From IMG/VR virus record IMGVR_UViG_3300027649_000013, positions 1 to 25,262 of that record: DNA of 25,262 bases. The stretch is one strand, 5' to 3'. The stretch comes from a virus. The notes beneath the pieces were generated by a model. That model was not told the DNA's origin. It ran no database searches and saw nothing but the letters and a program-made list of their open reading frames with translations. Position numbers and translations under genes: made by a program. Shown here piece by piece: positions 1-7,941 of this stretch (positions within the stretch are counted from its first letter, which is position 1; each line of letters starts with the position of its first letter).

Positions 1-1173
1 CACTCGGACGAGCAATTGGCACAGATTGCCGCCAGTATCCGTGAATTCGGCTTCAACAATCCGATCCTGGTGGATGGGGAGCGCGGGTTAATTGCTGGTC
101 ACGGCAGACTGCTCGGTGCGCGCAAACTGGGGCTGACCACTGTGCCGGTGATTGAACTCGCGCACCTCTCCCCCACACAAAAGCGCGCTTACATTCTGGC
201 CGACAATCGCTTAGCCGAGAGTGCAGGCTGGGACAACGAGTTGCTATCCCTTGAACTGGCGGATCTGTCAGCGGCGGAATTCGATCTGGACCTGCTGGGC
301 TTTAGCGCCGATGAACTCGATAAATTGCTCGATAGCGAGAACACCGGACTGACCGATGATGACGCTGTACCTGAGGTCACCGAGTCGGCAATCTCCAAAT
401 CCGGTGATGTGTGGTTGCTCGGTGAGCACAAGCTGCTGTGTGGGGACGCCACCAAGGCAGAAGATTACAAAGCATTGCTCGGGGATGAGCTGGCCGACAT
501 GACGGTCACCGACCCGCCGTACAACGTCAACTACGCCAACACGGCCAAAGACAAGCTGCGCGGCACCCACAGACCGATCTTGAACGACAACATGGGCGAA
601 GGGTTCTCCGCATTCCTGCTTGCGACCTGCCAAAACATTCTTGCGGTCACTAAGGGTGCGGTCTATATCGCGATGAGTTCATCTGAGCTAGACACGCTGC
701 AATCGGCATTCCGTGCCGCTGGTGGCAAGTGGTCAACGTTTGTCATCTGGGCGAAGAACACGTTTACGATGGGCCGCGCCGATTACCAGCGCCAGTACGA
801 GCCGATTCTCTACGGTTGGAAGGATGGCTCACAGCACTACTGGTGCGGTGCGCGCGACCAGGGCGATGTGTGGCAGATCAAGAAACCACACAAGAACGAT
901 CTTCATCCAACCATGAAGCCCGTGGAGTTGATGGAGCGCGCGGTGCGCAACAGCAGCAAGACGCGCGACATCGTACTGGACCCCTTCGGTGGTTCGGGCA
1001 CCACGCTGATCGCCTGTGAGAAATCAGGCCGTCGCGCACGGTTGATGGAATTGGATCCGAAGTACGCCGATGTAATTATTCGGCGCTTCCAGGATTACAC
1101 CGGTAAGCAGGTCACGCGTCAAAGCGACGGAGTGAGCTTCAATGCGCTGTGTCCGGAAACGGGCGCCGCTTAG
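1..1173 (+). CDS. ParB-like N-terminal domain fused to DNA (N4/N6) methyltransferase, 5' partial
   Basis: The reading frame is open from base 1 and the residues before the TTG at 16 (HSDEQ) already fit the ParB/sulfiredoxin-like domain, so the true start lies outside the window. The first ~110 residues form that domain (GHGRL at about 28-32 counting from the TTG). A beta-class amino-methyltransferase follows: motif IV TDPPYN near 165-170, HPTMKP near 297, and the SAM-binding LDPFGGSGTT near 321-330. The order IV before I is typical of the class that methylates adenine N6 or cytosine N4. No restriction partner is adjacent, so it is probably an orphan phage methyltransferase that marks phage DNA against host restriction; that role is inferred. 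The target sequence cannot be read from the protein. Confidence 0.93.
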   Translation, partial: HSDEQLAQIAASIREFGFNNPILVDGERGLIAGHGRLLGARKLGLTTVPVIELAHLSPTQKRAYILADNRLAESAGWDNELLSLELADLSAAEFDLDLLGFSADELDKLLDSENTGLTDDDAVPEVTESAISKSGDVWLLGEHKLLCGDATKAEDYKALLGDELADMTVTDPPYNVNYANTAKDKLRGTHRPILNDNMGEGFSAFLLATCQNILAVTKGAVYIAMSSSELDTLQSAFRAAGGKWSTFVIWAKNTFTMGRADYQRQYEPILYGWKDGSQHYWCGARDQGDVWQIKKPHKNDLHPTMKPVELMERAVRNSSKTRDIVLDPFGGSGTTLIACEKSGRRARLMELDPKYADVIIRRFQDYTGKQVTRQSDGVSFNALCPETGAA

Positions 1174-1214
1174 TGGCGGCAGATCCACAATCAATAATGA
1201 TCTGTGAAGTGCTT

Positions 1215-1270
1215 GCCTTCTCGGCCGAACAGAGCGTGAATGGGGTTGTCGCAACCCAACCAGAGAAGGC
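1215..1270 (+). promoter_or_regulatory. Leader hairpin sequestering the ribosome binding site of the 85-aa gene
   Basis: GCCTTCTC at 1215-1222 is the exact reverse complement of GAGAAGGC at 1263-1270. The second arm contains the Shine-Dalgarno sequence (AGAAGG) for the ATG at 1276. Between the arms lies a smaller hairpin, GGGTTG-TCG-CAACCC at 1243-1257. If the RNA folds this way, ribosome access would be reduced. The pairing is seen directly; any regulatory role is inference. Confidence 0.5.
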
Positions 1271-1275
1271 CCATC

Positions 1276-1533
1276 ATGAAAAACGAAAACGAATTTGTAG
1301 CTGAGATGACCCGCAAAAACGCACGCGAGTCCCTGGTCAATGCGCGCAACACCCTGGCGCGCGCGCTGCAGGAAATGGACAGCTTTGTGGCGAAGTTTGA
1401 CGCCGCTGCCACCGATGGTGATCGTGCCAAGATTCTCAACTGGACGATCAACCACCTGGTCTCGAGCATCCAGCCCAATCTGCGCATCGACATGCTGGCC
1501 GATAGCCAGAGTGAGCTGGCCAAACGGGGCTAA
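1276..1533 (+). CDS. Small helical phage protein, 85 aa, unknown function
   Basis: I do not recognise this family. The ATG at 1276 is chosen over an upstream in-frame codon at 1240 because AGAAGG lies 7 bases before it. The sequence starts MKNENEFVAEMTRKN and is charged and mostly helix-forming, with no cysteines, membrane segment or signal peptide. It lies between the methyltransferase and a convergent DUF3489 gene, in the accessory stretch before the packaging genes. The leader can fold so that the ribosome binding site is paired, which suggests controlled translation. A small DNA-binding or regulatory protein is possible but nothing in the sequence proves it. Confidence 0.7.
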   Translation: MKNENEFVAEMTRKNARESLVNARNTLARALQEMDSFVAKFDAAATDGDRAKILNWTINHLVSSIQPNLRIDMLADSQSELAKRG

Positions 1534-1544
1534 AGGGCATCCTC

Positions 1545-2054
1545 TCAGGCACCGATGCGGTACACACGCTCGCCACCAGATTCTTTGCTGGAGTCGATGG
1601 TGAGCCCGAGCTTCTTCTTGAACGCGCCAGCAAACGTACCACGCACTGTGTGCGATTGCCATGAAGTCGCCTCACAGATCTGTGCGATGGTCGCCCCCTC
1701 GGGGCGCTGCAACATCGCAATCACCTGCGCCTGTTTGCTCCCCTCTCGCATGCGGGGTTTGGCTGCTTTAGCTTGTGCTGCCTCAGCGTTGGCGATGACG
1801 GCATTGAGTGCGGCAAGCGTGACCGGGCCGCGTGCTGGTGCAGGTCGTGGCATACCGAGCGCGTCGTAGCCCTCGGCGGCAACGCACCAATGCACACCGT
1901 CACGGGTGATCAGGGCGCGATTAGAAAGCGCATCGATTACTTGCTTGCGTGCACCCCCCTTCAAGTTGTCGGGGAACCAGCTGAGCCGTCCCTCGGTGTG
2001 GTGAATGGCGTGAGCGAGGATGGCGTGTTGTGAGGCGCTGAGTTGTGGGGTCAT
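1545..2054 (-). CDS. DUF3489 domain protein, 169 aa
   Basis: The start is the ATG at 2054 ([13 protein letters not shown]), preceded by a clear AAAGGAG; the frame continues 20 codons upstream but without a comparable site. The N-terminal half (about 1-75) looks like a helical, winged-helix type segment. An Ala-rich linker follows, then the DUF3489 region with the family pattern [20 protein letters not shown], then [15 protein letters not shown] and ERVYRIG at the end. DUF3489 proteins are common in proteobacterial prophages; their function is unknown, and the C-terminal part resembles a helix-turn-helix DNA-binding unit. It is the only minus-strand gene between the methyltransferase and the packaging genes, so it needs its own promoter, probably in 2055-2169, but I see no good -35/-10 pair there. 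Confidence 0.85.
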   Translation of the reverse strand: MTPQLSASQHAILAHAIHHTEGRLSWFPDNLKGGARKQVIDALSNRALITRDGVHWCVAAEGYDALGMPRPAPARGPVTLAALNAVIANAEAAQAKAAKPRMREGSKQAQVIAMLQRPEGATIAQICEATSWQSHTVRGTFAGAFKKKLGLTIDSSKESGGERVYRIGA

Positions 2055-2169
2055 GTGATGCTCCTTTGTGGTTGATGACAGCGACATGAACACTTCATTT
2101 TGGAAGTTAATCAACTCAATTCTGCAGAAGATTCCAGCACCGTCTGTTACTGGTTATTGATTCTCCGCC

Positions 2170-2577
2170 ATGCCGCGTAAAGCGCCCACGCCCTGCCGAC
2201 ACCCGAGTTGTGGTGCGGTGCTGGCGCAGCCTGGCTACTGCGACGTCCACCGGACAGATCAGCGTCAATGGGACAGCACTGCTCGCAAGCGCCAACGGCA
2301 GGCGAGTCGCGCTTTGCCGACCAACAGCGCGGCCTGGCGCGCCATCCGTGCGCACGTACTTCGTGAAGAACCGTTATGCCGGGCGTGCCAACAACGAGGT
2401 GTTCTGCGTGCAGCAAGCGTGGTAGATCACATCAATGGAAATAGTCACAACAATGAACCATCGAATTTGCAATCAGTCTGCGGTCCGTGTCACGCCGCTG
2501 TTACCGCACGACACGATGGCGGTTTCGGAAACCCGAGGGTTCGCCGTAAAAGCGGCGTGGCTAACCGATGCAAATGA
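2170..2577 (+). CDS. HNH endonuclease of the phage packaging type
   Basis: This 135-residue protein has an N-terminal zinc-ribbon-like cluster (C9, C14, C24, H27) followed by the HNH fold: LCRAC (C70, C73), VVDHI (D86, H87), SNLQSVC and CGPCH (C104, C107, H108). Length and spacing fit the small HNH proteins beside terminase genes in cos-type phages such as HK97 (gp74), where the protein stimulates terminase cutting at the cos site. Its position just before the terminase genes supports that role rather than a homing nuclease. The ribosome binding site before the ATG at 2170 is poor, so translation may be weak or the start slightly different. Confidence 0.9.
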   Translation: MPRKAPTPCRHPSCGAVLAQPGYCDVHRTDQRQWDSTARKRQRQASRALPTNSAAWRAIRAHVLREEPLCRACQQRGVLRAASVVDHINGNSHNNEPSNLQSVCGPCHAAVTARHDGGFGNPRVRRKSGVANRCK

Positions 2578-2742
2578 CATATGACAATGGGGTGGTGGTG
2601 TCTAATATCTACAATGTAATCAATGAGATGCGTGCGCTTGCACAGATTTTTGCGCGTGCAAATTGAAACTTTTTTTCTTGTGCGCAATGCGCCTATGAAA
2701 GATGGAATTTTCCAATATTCAACCCACAAGGATGCAATCCAC
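2578..2742. other. Non-coding gap before terminase; possible cos/terminase binding region
   Basis: No convincing gene occupies these 165 bases. The stretch 2630-2692 holds several GTGC/GCAC repeats in both directions, including TTGCAC...GTGCAA and GTGC-GCTT-GCAC, and a run of seven T. In cos phages with an HNH gene beside terminase, the cos site or terminase-binding sites usually lie next to these genes, so this is a reasonable place for them. The 12-base cohesive site itself cannot be recognised from sequence alone. Confidence 0.3.
2581..2608 (+). promoter_or_regulatory. Candidate sigma-70 promoter for the packaging operon
   Basis: ATGACA at 2581-2586 matches the -35 consensus at five of six bases. 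TAATAT at 2603-2608 follows after a 16-base spacer and matches the -10 at four of six. It lies 135 bases before the small terminase start. The match is moderate, and late phage genes may instead be read from far upstream. Confidence 0.3.
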
Positions 2743-3207
2743 ATGGCTGGACGTAAGCCGCTGCCGCTGGCGATCAAACAGATCAAGGGAACCGTGCAGA
2801 AATGCCGCACGAACCTTAACGAACCGCGGCCTACGACAACATTGAGCAGCCCGCCCGATTACATGAGTGATGTGGCCAAGGAGGCTTGGACCTACGCCAT
2901 CACCAACTCCCCGCCCGGGCTCTTGTCAGCTCTGGACGGCGCGGTGCTCGAGCGCTGGGCCAACTGCTCAGGCCTGTACCGCGAGGCGCTGGCCAAGATC
3001 AATCGCGCCGGGGTGTCCGGGATGATCATCAAGACGCCGAGCGGCATCTTGCGTCGCTCGCCGCTGATGGATGTAATCCGCGAGTTGGCCATGGAGATGA
3101 AGGTCTACGAGACGGAGATGGGGTTTACCCCTGCGGCGCGCTCGCGAATTTCAGCACCCAGTGATACGCCACGGGACAACGACCCCTGGTCTGACATCGC
3201 AGGCTGA
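2743..3207 (+). CDS. Phage terminase small subunit, P27 family
   Basis: The ATG at 2743 opens MAGRKPLPLAIKQIKGT, the usual N-terminus of P27-type small terminases, with AAGGA about 10 bases upstream; the 40 extra codons back to 2623 do not look coding. The product is 154 aa, normal for the family. The N-terminal basic stretch is followed by helices (LSALDGAVLERWANCSGLYR) and the family segment SPLMDVIRELAMEMKVYE, which helps form the DNA-recognition oligomer. It recognises the packaging start site and hands DNA to the large subunit. Its TGA overlaps the large terminase ATG by one base, so the two are translationally coupled. Confidence 0.93.
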   Translation: MAGRKPLPLAIKQIKGTVQKCRTNLNEPRPTTTLSSPPDYMSDVAKEAWTYAITNSPPGLLSALDGAVLERWANCSGLYREALAKINRAGVSGMIIKTPSGILRRSPLMDVIRELAMEMKVYETEMGFTPAARSRISAPSDTPRDNDPWSDIAG

Positions 3208-4919
3208 TGGCACCACGCAACTATGCCGCTGTTGCGCGCCAGTACGCCCGGGACGTGGTGGCGGGCAGAATTTCGACCTGCAAATGGGCGCGCCAAGCCT
3301 GTCAGCGCCAATTGGATGACCTGGAGCGCTTCAAGGGGCCGGACAGTGCTTACCGGTTCAATCCAAAGCTCAACGACAAGTCTGGCAAGGCGTTCACACC
3401 CGCCGACAACCTGTGCGCGTTCATCGAGCGCCTGGCGCATGTGAAGGGGCCGCTGGCCGCAATGCCTATCCACCTGGAGCCATGGCAGGTGTTTGTCCTC
3501 ACCACCGTGTTCGGGTGGATCAAGCCGGACGGCAAGCGGCGGTTCCGACGGTCGTTCGTAGAAATCCCGCGCGGGAATGCCAAGTCGACAATTTCTTCGG
3601 CGCTGGCGCTGTACATGATGGCCGCCGATGGCGAAGGCGGTGCGGAGGTCTATTCGCTGGCTACGACTCGTGATCAGGCGCGGATAGTGTTTGGCGACGC
3701 GCAGACGATGGCCAGGCAGTCGGCCGGGTTCCGCAACCGATTCGGCGTCACGGTGGGGGCCCACAACATCCATGTCCTGAAGACCGGCTCCAAGTTCGAA
3801 GCACTGTCGGCAGAAGGCTCAACGCTTGACGGCCTGAACATTCACTTTGGCTGCATCGATGAACTGCACGCGCACAAGACGCGCACCGTCTATGACGTGG
3901 TGGAAACCGGTACCGGCAAGCGCGACAACTCGCTTCTGTGGGTGATCACCACCGCCGGCAGTAACCGAGCCGGCATCTGCTACGAGGTACGAACCTTCGT
4001 CACCAAATTACTCGATGGCGTGTTCGAAGACGACAGCCAGTTCGGCATTATTTATGGCTTGGATGATGGGGACGACTGGGTCACCGAAGCGTCGCTAATC
4101 AAGGCCAACCCCAACTGGGGCGTGTCGGTGCGACCCGAGGTGTTGCTGCCGTTGCAGGCCAAGGCCATGCAGTTGCCCAGTGCGGTCAATAACTTCAAGA
4201 CCAAGCACTTGAACGAGTGGGTCAATGCCGACACCTCCTGGATGGATATGCGTGCCTGGGACCGCTGTGCAAACCCGAGTATGACGCTTGCGGCGTATGC
4301 CGGGCAGCCGTGCTGGATCGGCTTGGATCTGGCGAGCAAGACCGATATCGCAGCCTTGGTGCTGGTGTTCGCGCACCAGGAGATCGAGGGCGCGTTCGCG
4401 GTGTTTGCTCGCTACTACCTGCCGGAGGACACGGTGCACGCCAATGGCAACAGTCAGTACCCGGGCTGGATGGGCAGCGGGCGGCTAACGGTGACACCTG
4501 GCAATGTGATTGATTTCAGCTGGATCGAGGCTGACCTGATTGAGTTCGTGTCACTACACGCGGTGCAGGCGGTGGCCTTTGATCCGTTCCAGGCGACACA
4601 ACTGTCCACACGAATGATGAGCGAGGGCTTACCGATGATTGAAGTGCGTCCGACGGTGCTCAATTTCTCGGAACCGATGAAGACGTTAGAGGCGTTGGTG
4701 CTGCAAGGTAAATTAATTCATGACGGCGACCCGGTGCTCGGCTGGATGGCCAGCAACGTAGTGGCGCACCTGGATGCAAAGGACAACATCTACCCGAGGA
4801 AGGAACGCCCTGAGAACAAGATCGACGGCATCGTGGCACTGATCATGGCGCTGTCGCGCGCTTTTCTTCCCGGTGACTCGGTGGTGCTGGGCGCGGACTA
4901 TGAACTGGTCATGCTCTGA
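3207..4919 (+). CDS. terL: Phage terminase large subunit (Terminase_1 family)
   Basis: This 570-residue protein is the packaging motor and headful/cos nuclease. The ATPase half shows a deviant Walker A PRGNAKS at 121-127 and Walker B CIDEL at 216-220. An adenine/coupling segment VITTAGS lies near 247-253. The C-terminal RNase H-like nuclease shows IGLDLASKTD (D374, D380) and a late acidic position in KIDGIVALIMA (D540). The length is typical for HK97-like terminases. It overlaps the small subunit by one base upstream and the portal gene by one base downstream (TGATG in both cases), an arrangement that keeps the packaging proteins in fixed ratio. Confidence 0.97.
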   Translation: MAPRNYAAVARQYARDVVAGRISTCKWARQACQRQLDDLERFKGPDSAYRFNPKLNDKSGKAFTPADNLCAFIERLAHVKGPLAAMPIHLEPWQVFVLTTVFGWIKPDGKRRFRRSFVEIPRGNAKSTISSALALYMMAADGEGGAEVYSLATTRDQARIVFGDAQTMARQSAGFRNRFGVTVGAHNIHVLKTGSKFEALSAEGSTLDGLNIHFGCIDELHAHKTRTVYDVVETGTGKRDNSLLWVITTAGSNRAGICYEVRTFVTKLLDGVFEDDSQFGIIYGLDDGDDWVTEASLIKANPNWGVSVRPEVLLPLQAKAMQLPSAVNNFKTKHLNEWVNADTSWMDMRAWDRCANPSMTLAAYAGQPCWIGLDLASKTDIAALVLVFAHQEIEGAFAVFARYYLPEDTVHANGNSQYPGWMGSGRLTVTPGNVIDFSWIEADLIEFVSLHAVQAVAFDPFQATQLSTRMMSEGLPMIEVRPTVLNFSEPMKTLEALVLQGKLIHDGDPVLGWMASNVVAHLDAKDNIYPRKERPENKIDGIVALIMALSRAFLPGDSVVLGADYELVML

Positions 4920-6220
4920 TGGGAATGTTCAGTTTCTTCTCCCGTTGGATGGCGTCCGCTGATCGATCTGCCGGGGGTGATTTCTGGTTTGAGCCGGTGT
5001 CGGCGCGTACTGGTGGCGGCATGCGTGTATCACCGGAGAGCGCGCTGCGCCTCGCAGCGGTCTACGCCTGTGTGCGCATCCTCTCCGAGACCATGGCGTC
5101 GCTACCGCTGGTGATCTACCAGCGCCGCGCCGACGGGGCTAAGGACAAGGTGACCGACCACTGGCTGTATCGCCTGATGGCCAAACGCCCGAACCGGTTT
5201 CAGAATCCGTTCGAATGGCGTGAAATGCTGCAAAGCCACCTGGTCTTGCGGGGCAACGCGTACAACCAAATCATCACCAACCCAAGAGGCGAGGTGGTGG
5301 AACTGATGCCGATCCATCCGGACCGGGTCAAGATCGAATTGCTGCCTTCCGGCGAATACCGCTACCGCGTCACCGACCGCGCAGGCACCGAGGTCCTCAT
5401 GCCGCGCGGTGACGTGTGGCACCTGCGGGGACTATCCTCCGATGGGCTGATCGGCATGAGCCCGATTGAGCTCGCCCGCGAGAACCTCGGGATGGCGCTC
5501 GCCGCCCAGGACTACGGTGCACGATTCTTTGCCAACGATGCCAAGCCCACGGGCGGCTGGATTGAGTTTCCCGGCTCGTTCAAGGATTCTGAAGCCAAGA
5601 AAGTGTTTCGCGAGTCCTATCAAAGTGCGCAGTCCGGCACCAACCGTGGCAAGGTGCTGGTGCTGGAGAACGGCATGAAGTTCCACGAGGTCGGCGTCAC
5701 CAACAAAGATGCTCAGTTTTTGGAGCTTCGAAAGTTTCAGATCACCGACATCGCCCGATTGTTCCGGGTCCCGCCGCACATGATCGCGGATCTAGACCGG
5801 GCGACCTTCTCCAATATTGAGCAGCAGAGTCTGGAATTCGTCATGCACACCATGACGCCGTGGGCTGAGCGCTGGGAGGCGAGCATCGAGTCTGAGTTGC
5901 TGCTCGAGAGTGACGACATCGAGATCGAGTTTGATTTCGCCAACCTGATGCGCGGCGATGCGGCCAGCAGATCAAGCTACTACCAAAGCGGAATTCAGAA
6001 CGGTTGGTTGACGCGTAATGAGGCGCGTATCGCCGAGAACCTGAACCCCCTCGATGGCCTGGACGCGCCGCTACGGCCACTGAACATGGTCGAAGAAAGT
6101 GCGGCGGAAGATCTTGAAGTTGACGCCGAACAGGCGGAGCCGCCAGCGCGGGATAGCACCGTACCGATGACCGAAACCGAATTAACCCAACCACTGCTCG
6201 CCCCCGGGACACTCTTATGA
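4919..6220 (+). CDS. Phage portal protein, HK97 family
   Basis: The 433-residue product matches HK97-type portal proteins in length and pattern: SALRLAAVYACVRILSETMA near 41-60, then LPLVIYQR, HWLYRLMAKRPN, the segment LVLRGNAYNQI, DVWHLRG, and the late block ITDIARLFRVPPHMI followed by NIEQQSLEFV. The portal forms the dodecameric ring at one head vertex through which DNA enters and to which the tail binds. The C-terminus is acidic and variable, as usual. It starts within the terminase stop codon and its own TGA overlaps the protease start (ATGA), so it sits inside a tightly coupled unit. Confidence 0.97.
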   Translation: MGMFSFFSRWMASADRSAGGDFWFEPVSARTGGGMRVSPESALRLAAVYACVRILSETMASLPLVIYQRRADGAKDKVTDHWLYRLMAKRPNRFQNPFEWREMLQSHLVLRGNAYNQIITNPRGEVVELMPIHPDRVKIELLPSGEYRYRVTDRAGTEVLMPRGDVWHLRGLSSDGLIGMSPIELARENLGMALAAQDYGARFFANDAKPTGGWIEFPGSFKDSEAKKVFRESYQSAQSGTNRGKVLVLENGMKFHEVGVTNKDAQFLELRKFQITDIARLFRVPPHMIADLDRATFSNIEQQSLEFVMHTMTPWAERWEASIESELLLESDDIEIEFDFANLMRGDAASRSSYYQSGIQNGWLTRNEARIAENLNPLDGLDAPLRPLNMVEESAAEDLEVDAEQAEPPARDSTVPMTETELTQPLLAPGTLL

Positions 6221-7140
6221 AAAATCAATTACTGGTCGCCGAGTTCCTGGCGACCCCGTGGGCGATGATGCCCGAGCACCTGAATGTGATGTACGGCGTC
6301 ATTTCACGCTGGTCGAGCAACACACCCGCAGGTAATGAGGTGATGCAACGTATTGCGGCTGAGCGCAGTGCGCGTGAGGCGCGGCGTCAGGCCACCCAGG
6401 TGAACGCAGGCGGCATTGCCGTACTGCCGCTCTACGGCATCGTGACCCAGCGCGGCAATATGGTCGAGGATGTTTCCGGCCCGGGCAGTACCAGCACGCA
6501 GCAGTTCGCATTCAGCCTGCGCCAGGCATTGGCGGATGAGAGCGTGAGCCAAATCCTGATCGATATCGACAGCCCTGGTGGCAGTGTGTACGGTGTTGCA
6601 GAACTTGCCGATGAGATTACCAGTGCCCAAGGTCAAAAGCCTGTCATTGCGATTGCCAACAGCTTGGCCGCCTCCGCTGCGTACTGGATTGGCGCTTGTG
6701 CTGCCGAGTTCTACGTGACCCCTGGCGGCGAGGTGGGATCGATTGGCGTGTGGCAGGCGCACCAGGATTACAGCCGCGCCATGGATGATGCCGGCGTTAC
6801 AACCACGCTCATCTCGGCGGGTAAGTTCAAAGTCGAGGGGAACCCCTACGCGCCCCTGAGTGAGGAGGCGCATGGCTTTATGCAGTCGCGCGTCGATGAC
6901 TACTACGCAGCCTTCACCAAGGCGGTCGCTAAGGGCAGAAATGTACCGGTCGCGCAGGTACGCGACAGCATGGGCCAGGGCCGCGTGTTCGGCGCCGATG
7001 CGGCCCTTTCCAGCCACATGGTCGATGGCGTCGCCACACTGGATGACGTTATCAATAAGATGCGCCGCGCTGTCAGGATCTCATCCAAGCCACGGGCTTC
7101 GCGCTTGGCCATCGCGCAAAAGGAACTGCAAATTCTTTAA
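6217..7140 (+). CDS. Head maturation protease, S49 (SppA/lambda C-like) family
   Basis: The 307-residue protein carries the S49 signature: ILIDIDSPGGSVYGV near 113-127, IANSLAASAAYW with the probable nucleophile S153, the oxyanion-side segment GGEVGSIGV, and the general-base lysine in SAGKFKVEGNPY (K203). The Ser-Lys spacing of 50 is close to that of bacterial SppA. In phages this enzyme clears the scaffold and trims capsid proteins inside the prohead. It begins with an ATGA overlap with the portal gene. No separate scaffold gene is seen; a scaffold might be made from the C-terminal part of this gene, as in lambda, but no internal start stands out. A convergent NYN gene ends 12 bases beyond its stop. 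Confidence 0.93.
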   Translation: MKNQLLVAEFLATPWAMMPEHLNVMYGVISRWSSNTPAGNEVMQRIAAERSAREARRQATQVNAGGIAVLPLYGIVTQRGNMVEDVSGPGSTSTQQFAFSLRQALADESVSQILIDIDSPGGSVYGVAELADEITSAQGQKPVIAIANSLAASAAYWIGACAAEFYVTPGGEVGSIGVWQAHQDYSRAMDDAGVTTTLISAGKFKVEGNPYAPLSEEAHGFMQSRVDDYYAAFTKAVAKGRNVPVAQVRDSMGQGRVFGADAALSSHMVDGVATLDDVINKMRRAVRISSKPRASRLAIAQKELQIL

Positions 7141-7152
7141 AACAGATTTTTA

Positions 7153-7776
7153 TTACCAAGCAGACGGCTTGGTAAAACGTCCATTCGCATCGGATAAGGG
7201 ACTAGGAAACTGTGAGGCAGAGAGCACTCCCTGCCGAATCTGCTTAATAAAATCGATGTGTGGCAACAAAGCTCGACTAGGATTCTTTTGAGGATTAAGG
7301 ATGCCAACCTTTTTACCGAGTTCTTCGCGGACGATTCTTATTGGAGCCAGAAGATCGGAATCATTTGAAATCACGACAGCAATATCAAATCGTCCTAAAT
7401 GTGCATCATGCAGTAAATGGGTTGCCAGATTAACATCAGAACCTTTTTCTTCGGTCTTGATGACCCTTGCATATTGTTGAGGCTGCCCTGTTGGAACTAC
7501 CAATGGCATGAATATCTCATGTGTTAGAAAATGTCCAAGATGAACAGAGACATTTGGCAACGTAGCTAAAGCACGCAGATATAACTGCTGCCTGACGGGC
7601 TGGTCCAAATCGTTAGGTCTTGCAGAAACCAGGGCGGTAAAATATTTTATTTCACCAATCCTGTTGTTGGGCAGCAGCAAACGACACATCTGGTTTGGAT
7701 CAACCCAACGATGGGGCGTTTTACGTAACGCGCCATAGTAAAAATTAAATCCGTCAATATAGACGTTTGTGATCAT
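7153..7776 (-). CDS. NYN-domain (PIN-like, LabA type) putative RNase, phage moron
   Basis: The ATG at 7776 is chosen because MITNVYIDGFNFYYGAL is the exact start expected of an NYN domain; the frame runs 50 codons further but through promoter and hairpin DNA. The 207-residue protein shows the acidic metal-binding set D8 with N11, E109/E110, D114 in KGSDVNLA, and D139/D141 in ISNDSDLLAPI. NYN proteins are Mg-dependent RNases of the PIN fold. The gene faces against the structural operon, lies between protease and capsid genes, is AT-richer than its neighbours and has its own promoter. Those are features of a moron expressed from the prophage. A role in host RNA control or phage exclusion is inferred, not shown. 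Confidence 0.9.
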   Translation of the reverse strand: MITNVYIDGFNFYYGALRKTPHRWVDPNQMCRLLLPNNRIGEIKYFTALVSARPNDLDQPVRQQLYLRALATLPNVSVHLGHFLTHEIFMPLVVPTGQPQQYARVIKTEEKGSDVNLATHLLHDAHLGRFDIAVVISNDSDLLAPIRIVREELGKKVGILNPQKNPSRALLPHIDFIKQIRQGVLSASQFPSPLSDANGRFTKPSAW

Positions 7777-7795
7777 TGCGAATTCCAGAAATGCA

Positions 7796-7817
7796 GAAGC
7801 CACCCGAGGGTGGCTTC
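7796..7817 (-). other. Leader hairpin B of the NYN gene
   Basis: GAAGCCACCC and GGGTGGCTTC form a perfect 10-base inverted repeat separated by two bases. It lies in the 5' leader of the NYN gene, 19 bases before its ATG. No T-run follows on either strand, so it is not a simple terminator. Confidence 0.7.
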
Positions 7818-7820
7818 GCG

Positions 7821-7842
7821 CCCGGCTACCGAAGCAACCGGG
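7821..7842 (-). other. Leader hairpin A of the NYN gene, UUCG tetraloop
   Basis: Read on the minus strand, CCCGGTTGC and GTAGCCGGG pair over nine positions (two of them G-U) around a TTCG tetraloop, a very stable loop in RNA. It sits just 3 bases upstream of hairpin B, and together they fill nearly all of the predicted ~73-base leader. Confidence 0.6.
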
Positions 7843-7855
7843 GGGATGTGCGAAT

Positions 7856-7884
7856 ATTATGCATAACAAACCAACCGATTGCAA
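7856..7884 (-). promoter_or_regulatory. Sigma-70 promoter for the NYN gene
   Basis: On the minus strand TTGCAA (7884-7879) and CATAAT (7861-7856) are separated by exactly 17 bases, each close to consensus. The predicted start of transcription is near 7849, just before the two leader hairpins. This is the best promoter match I see in the window. Confidence 0.65.
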
Positions 7885-7941
7885 TAGTAATCTGATTTTG
7901 TATTTTGTAGCAAACCCGCGATTCATCGCACCTCAAGTCTG

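Noticed and set aside
2623-2742. Extended N-terminus of the small terminase
   Set aside because: The extra 40 residues are Phe/Arg-rich and lie in repeat-containing non-coding DNA, while the MAGRKPLP start at 2743 fits the family.
3105-3773. Long minus-strand open frame (222 codons) under the terminase genes
   Set aside because: It lies wholly opposite the terminase genes, is Arg/His/Gly-rich without family motifs, and has no ribosome binding site. Such frames are common in G+C-rich genes.
6304-7017. Long minus-strand open frame (237 codons) opposite the S49 protease
   Set aside because: It is antisense to a protease with intact catalytic residues, and its translation shows no recognisable fold or start signal.
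7777-7926. Extended N-terminus of the NYN protein
   Set aside because: The added 50 codons run through the promoter and both leader hairpins, and the NYN domain begins exactly at the ATG at 7776.
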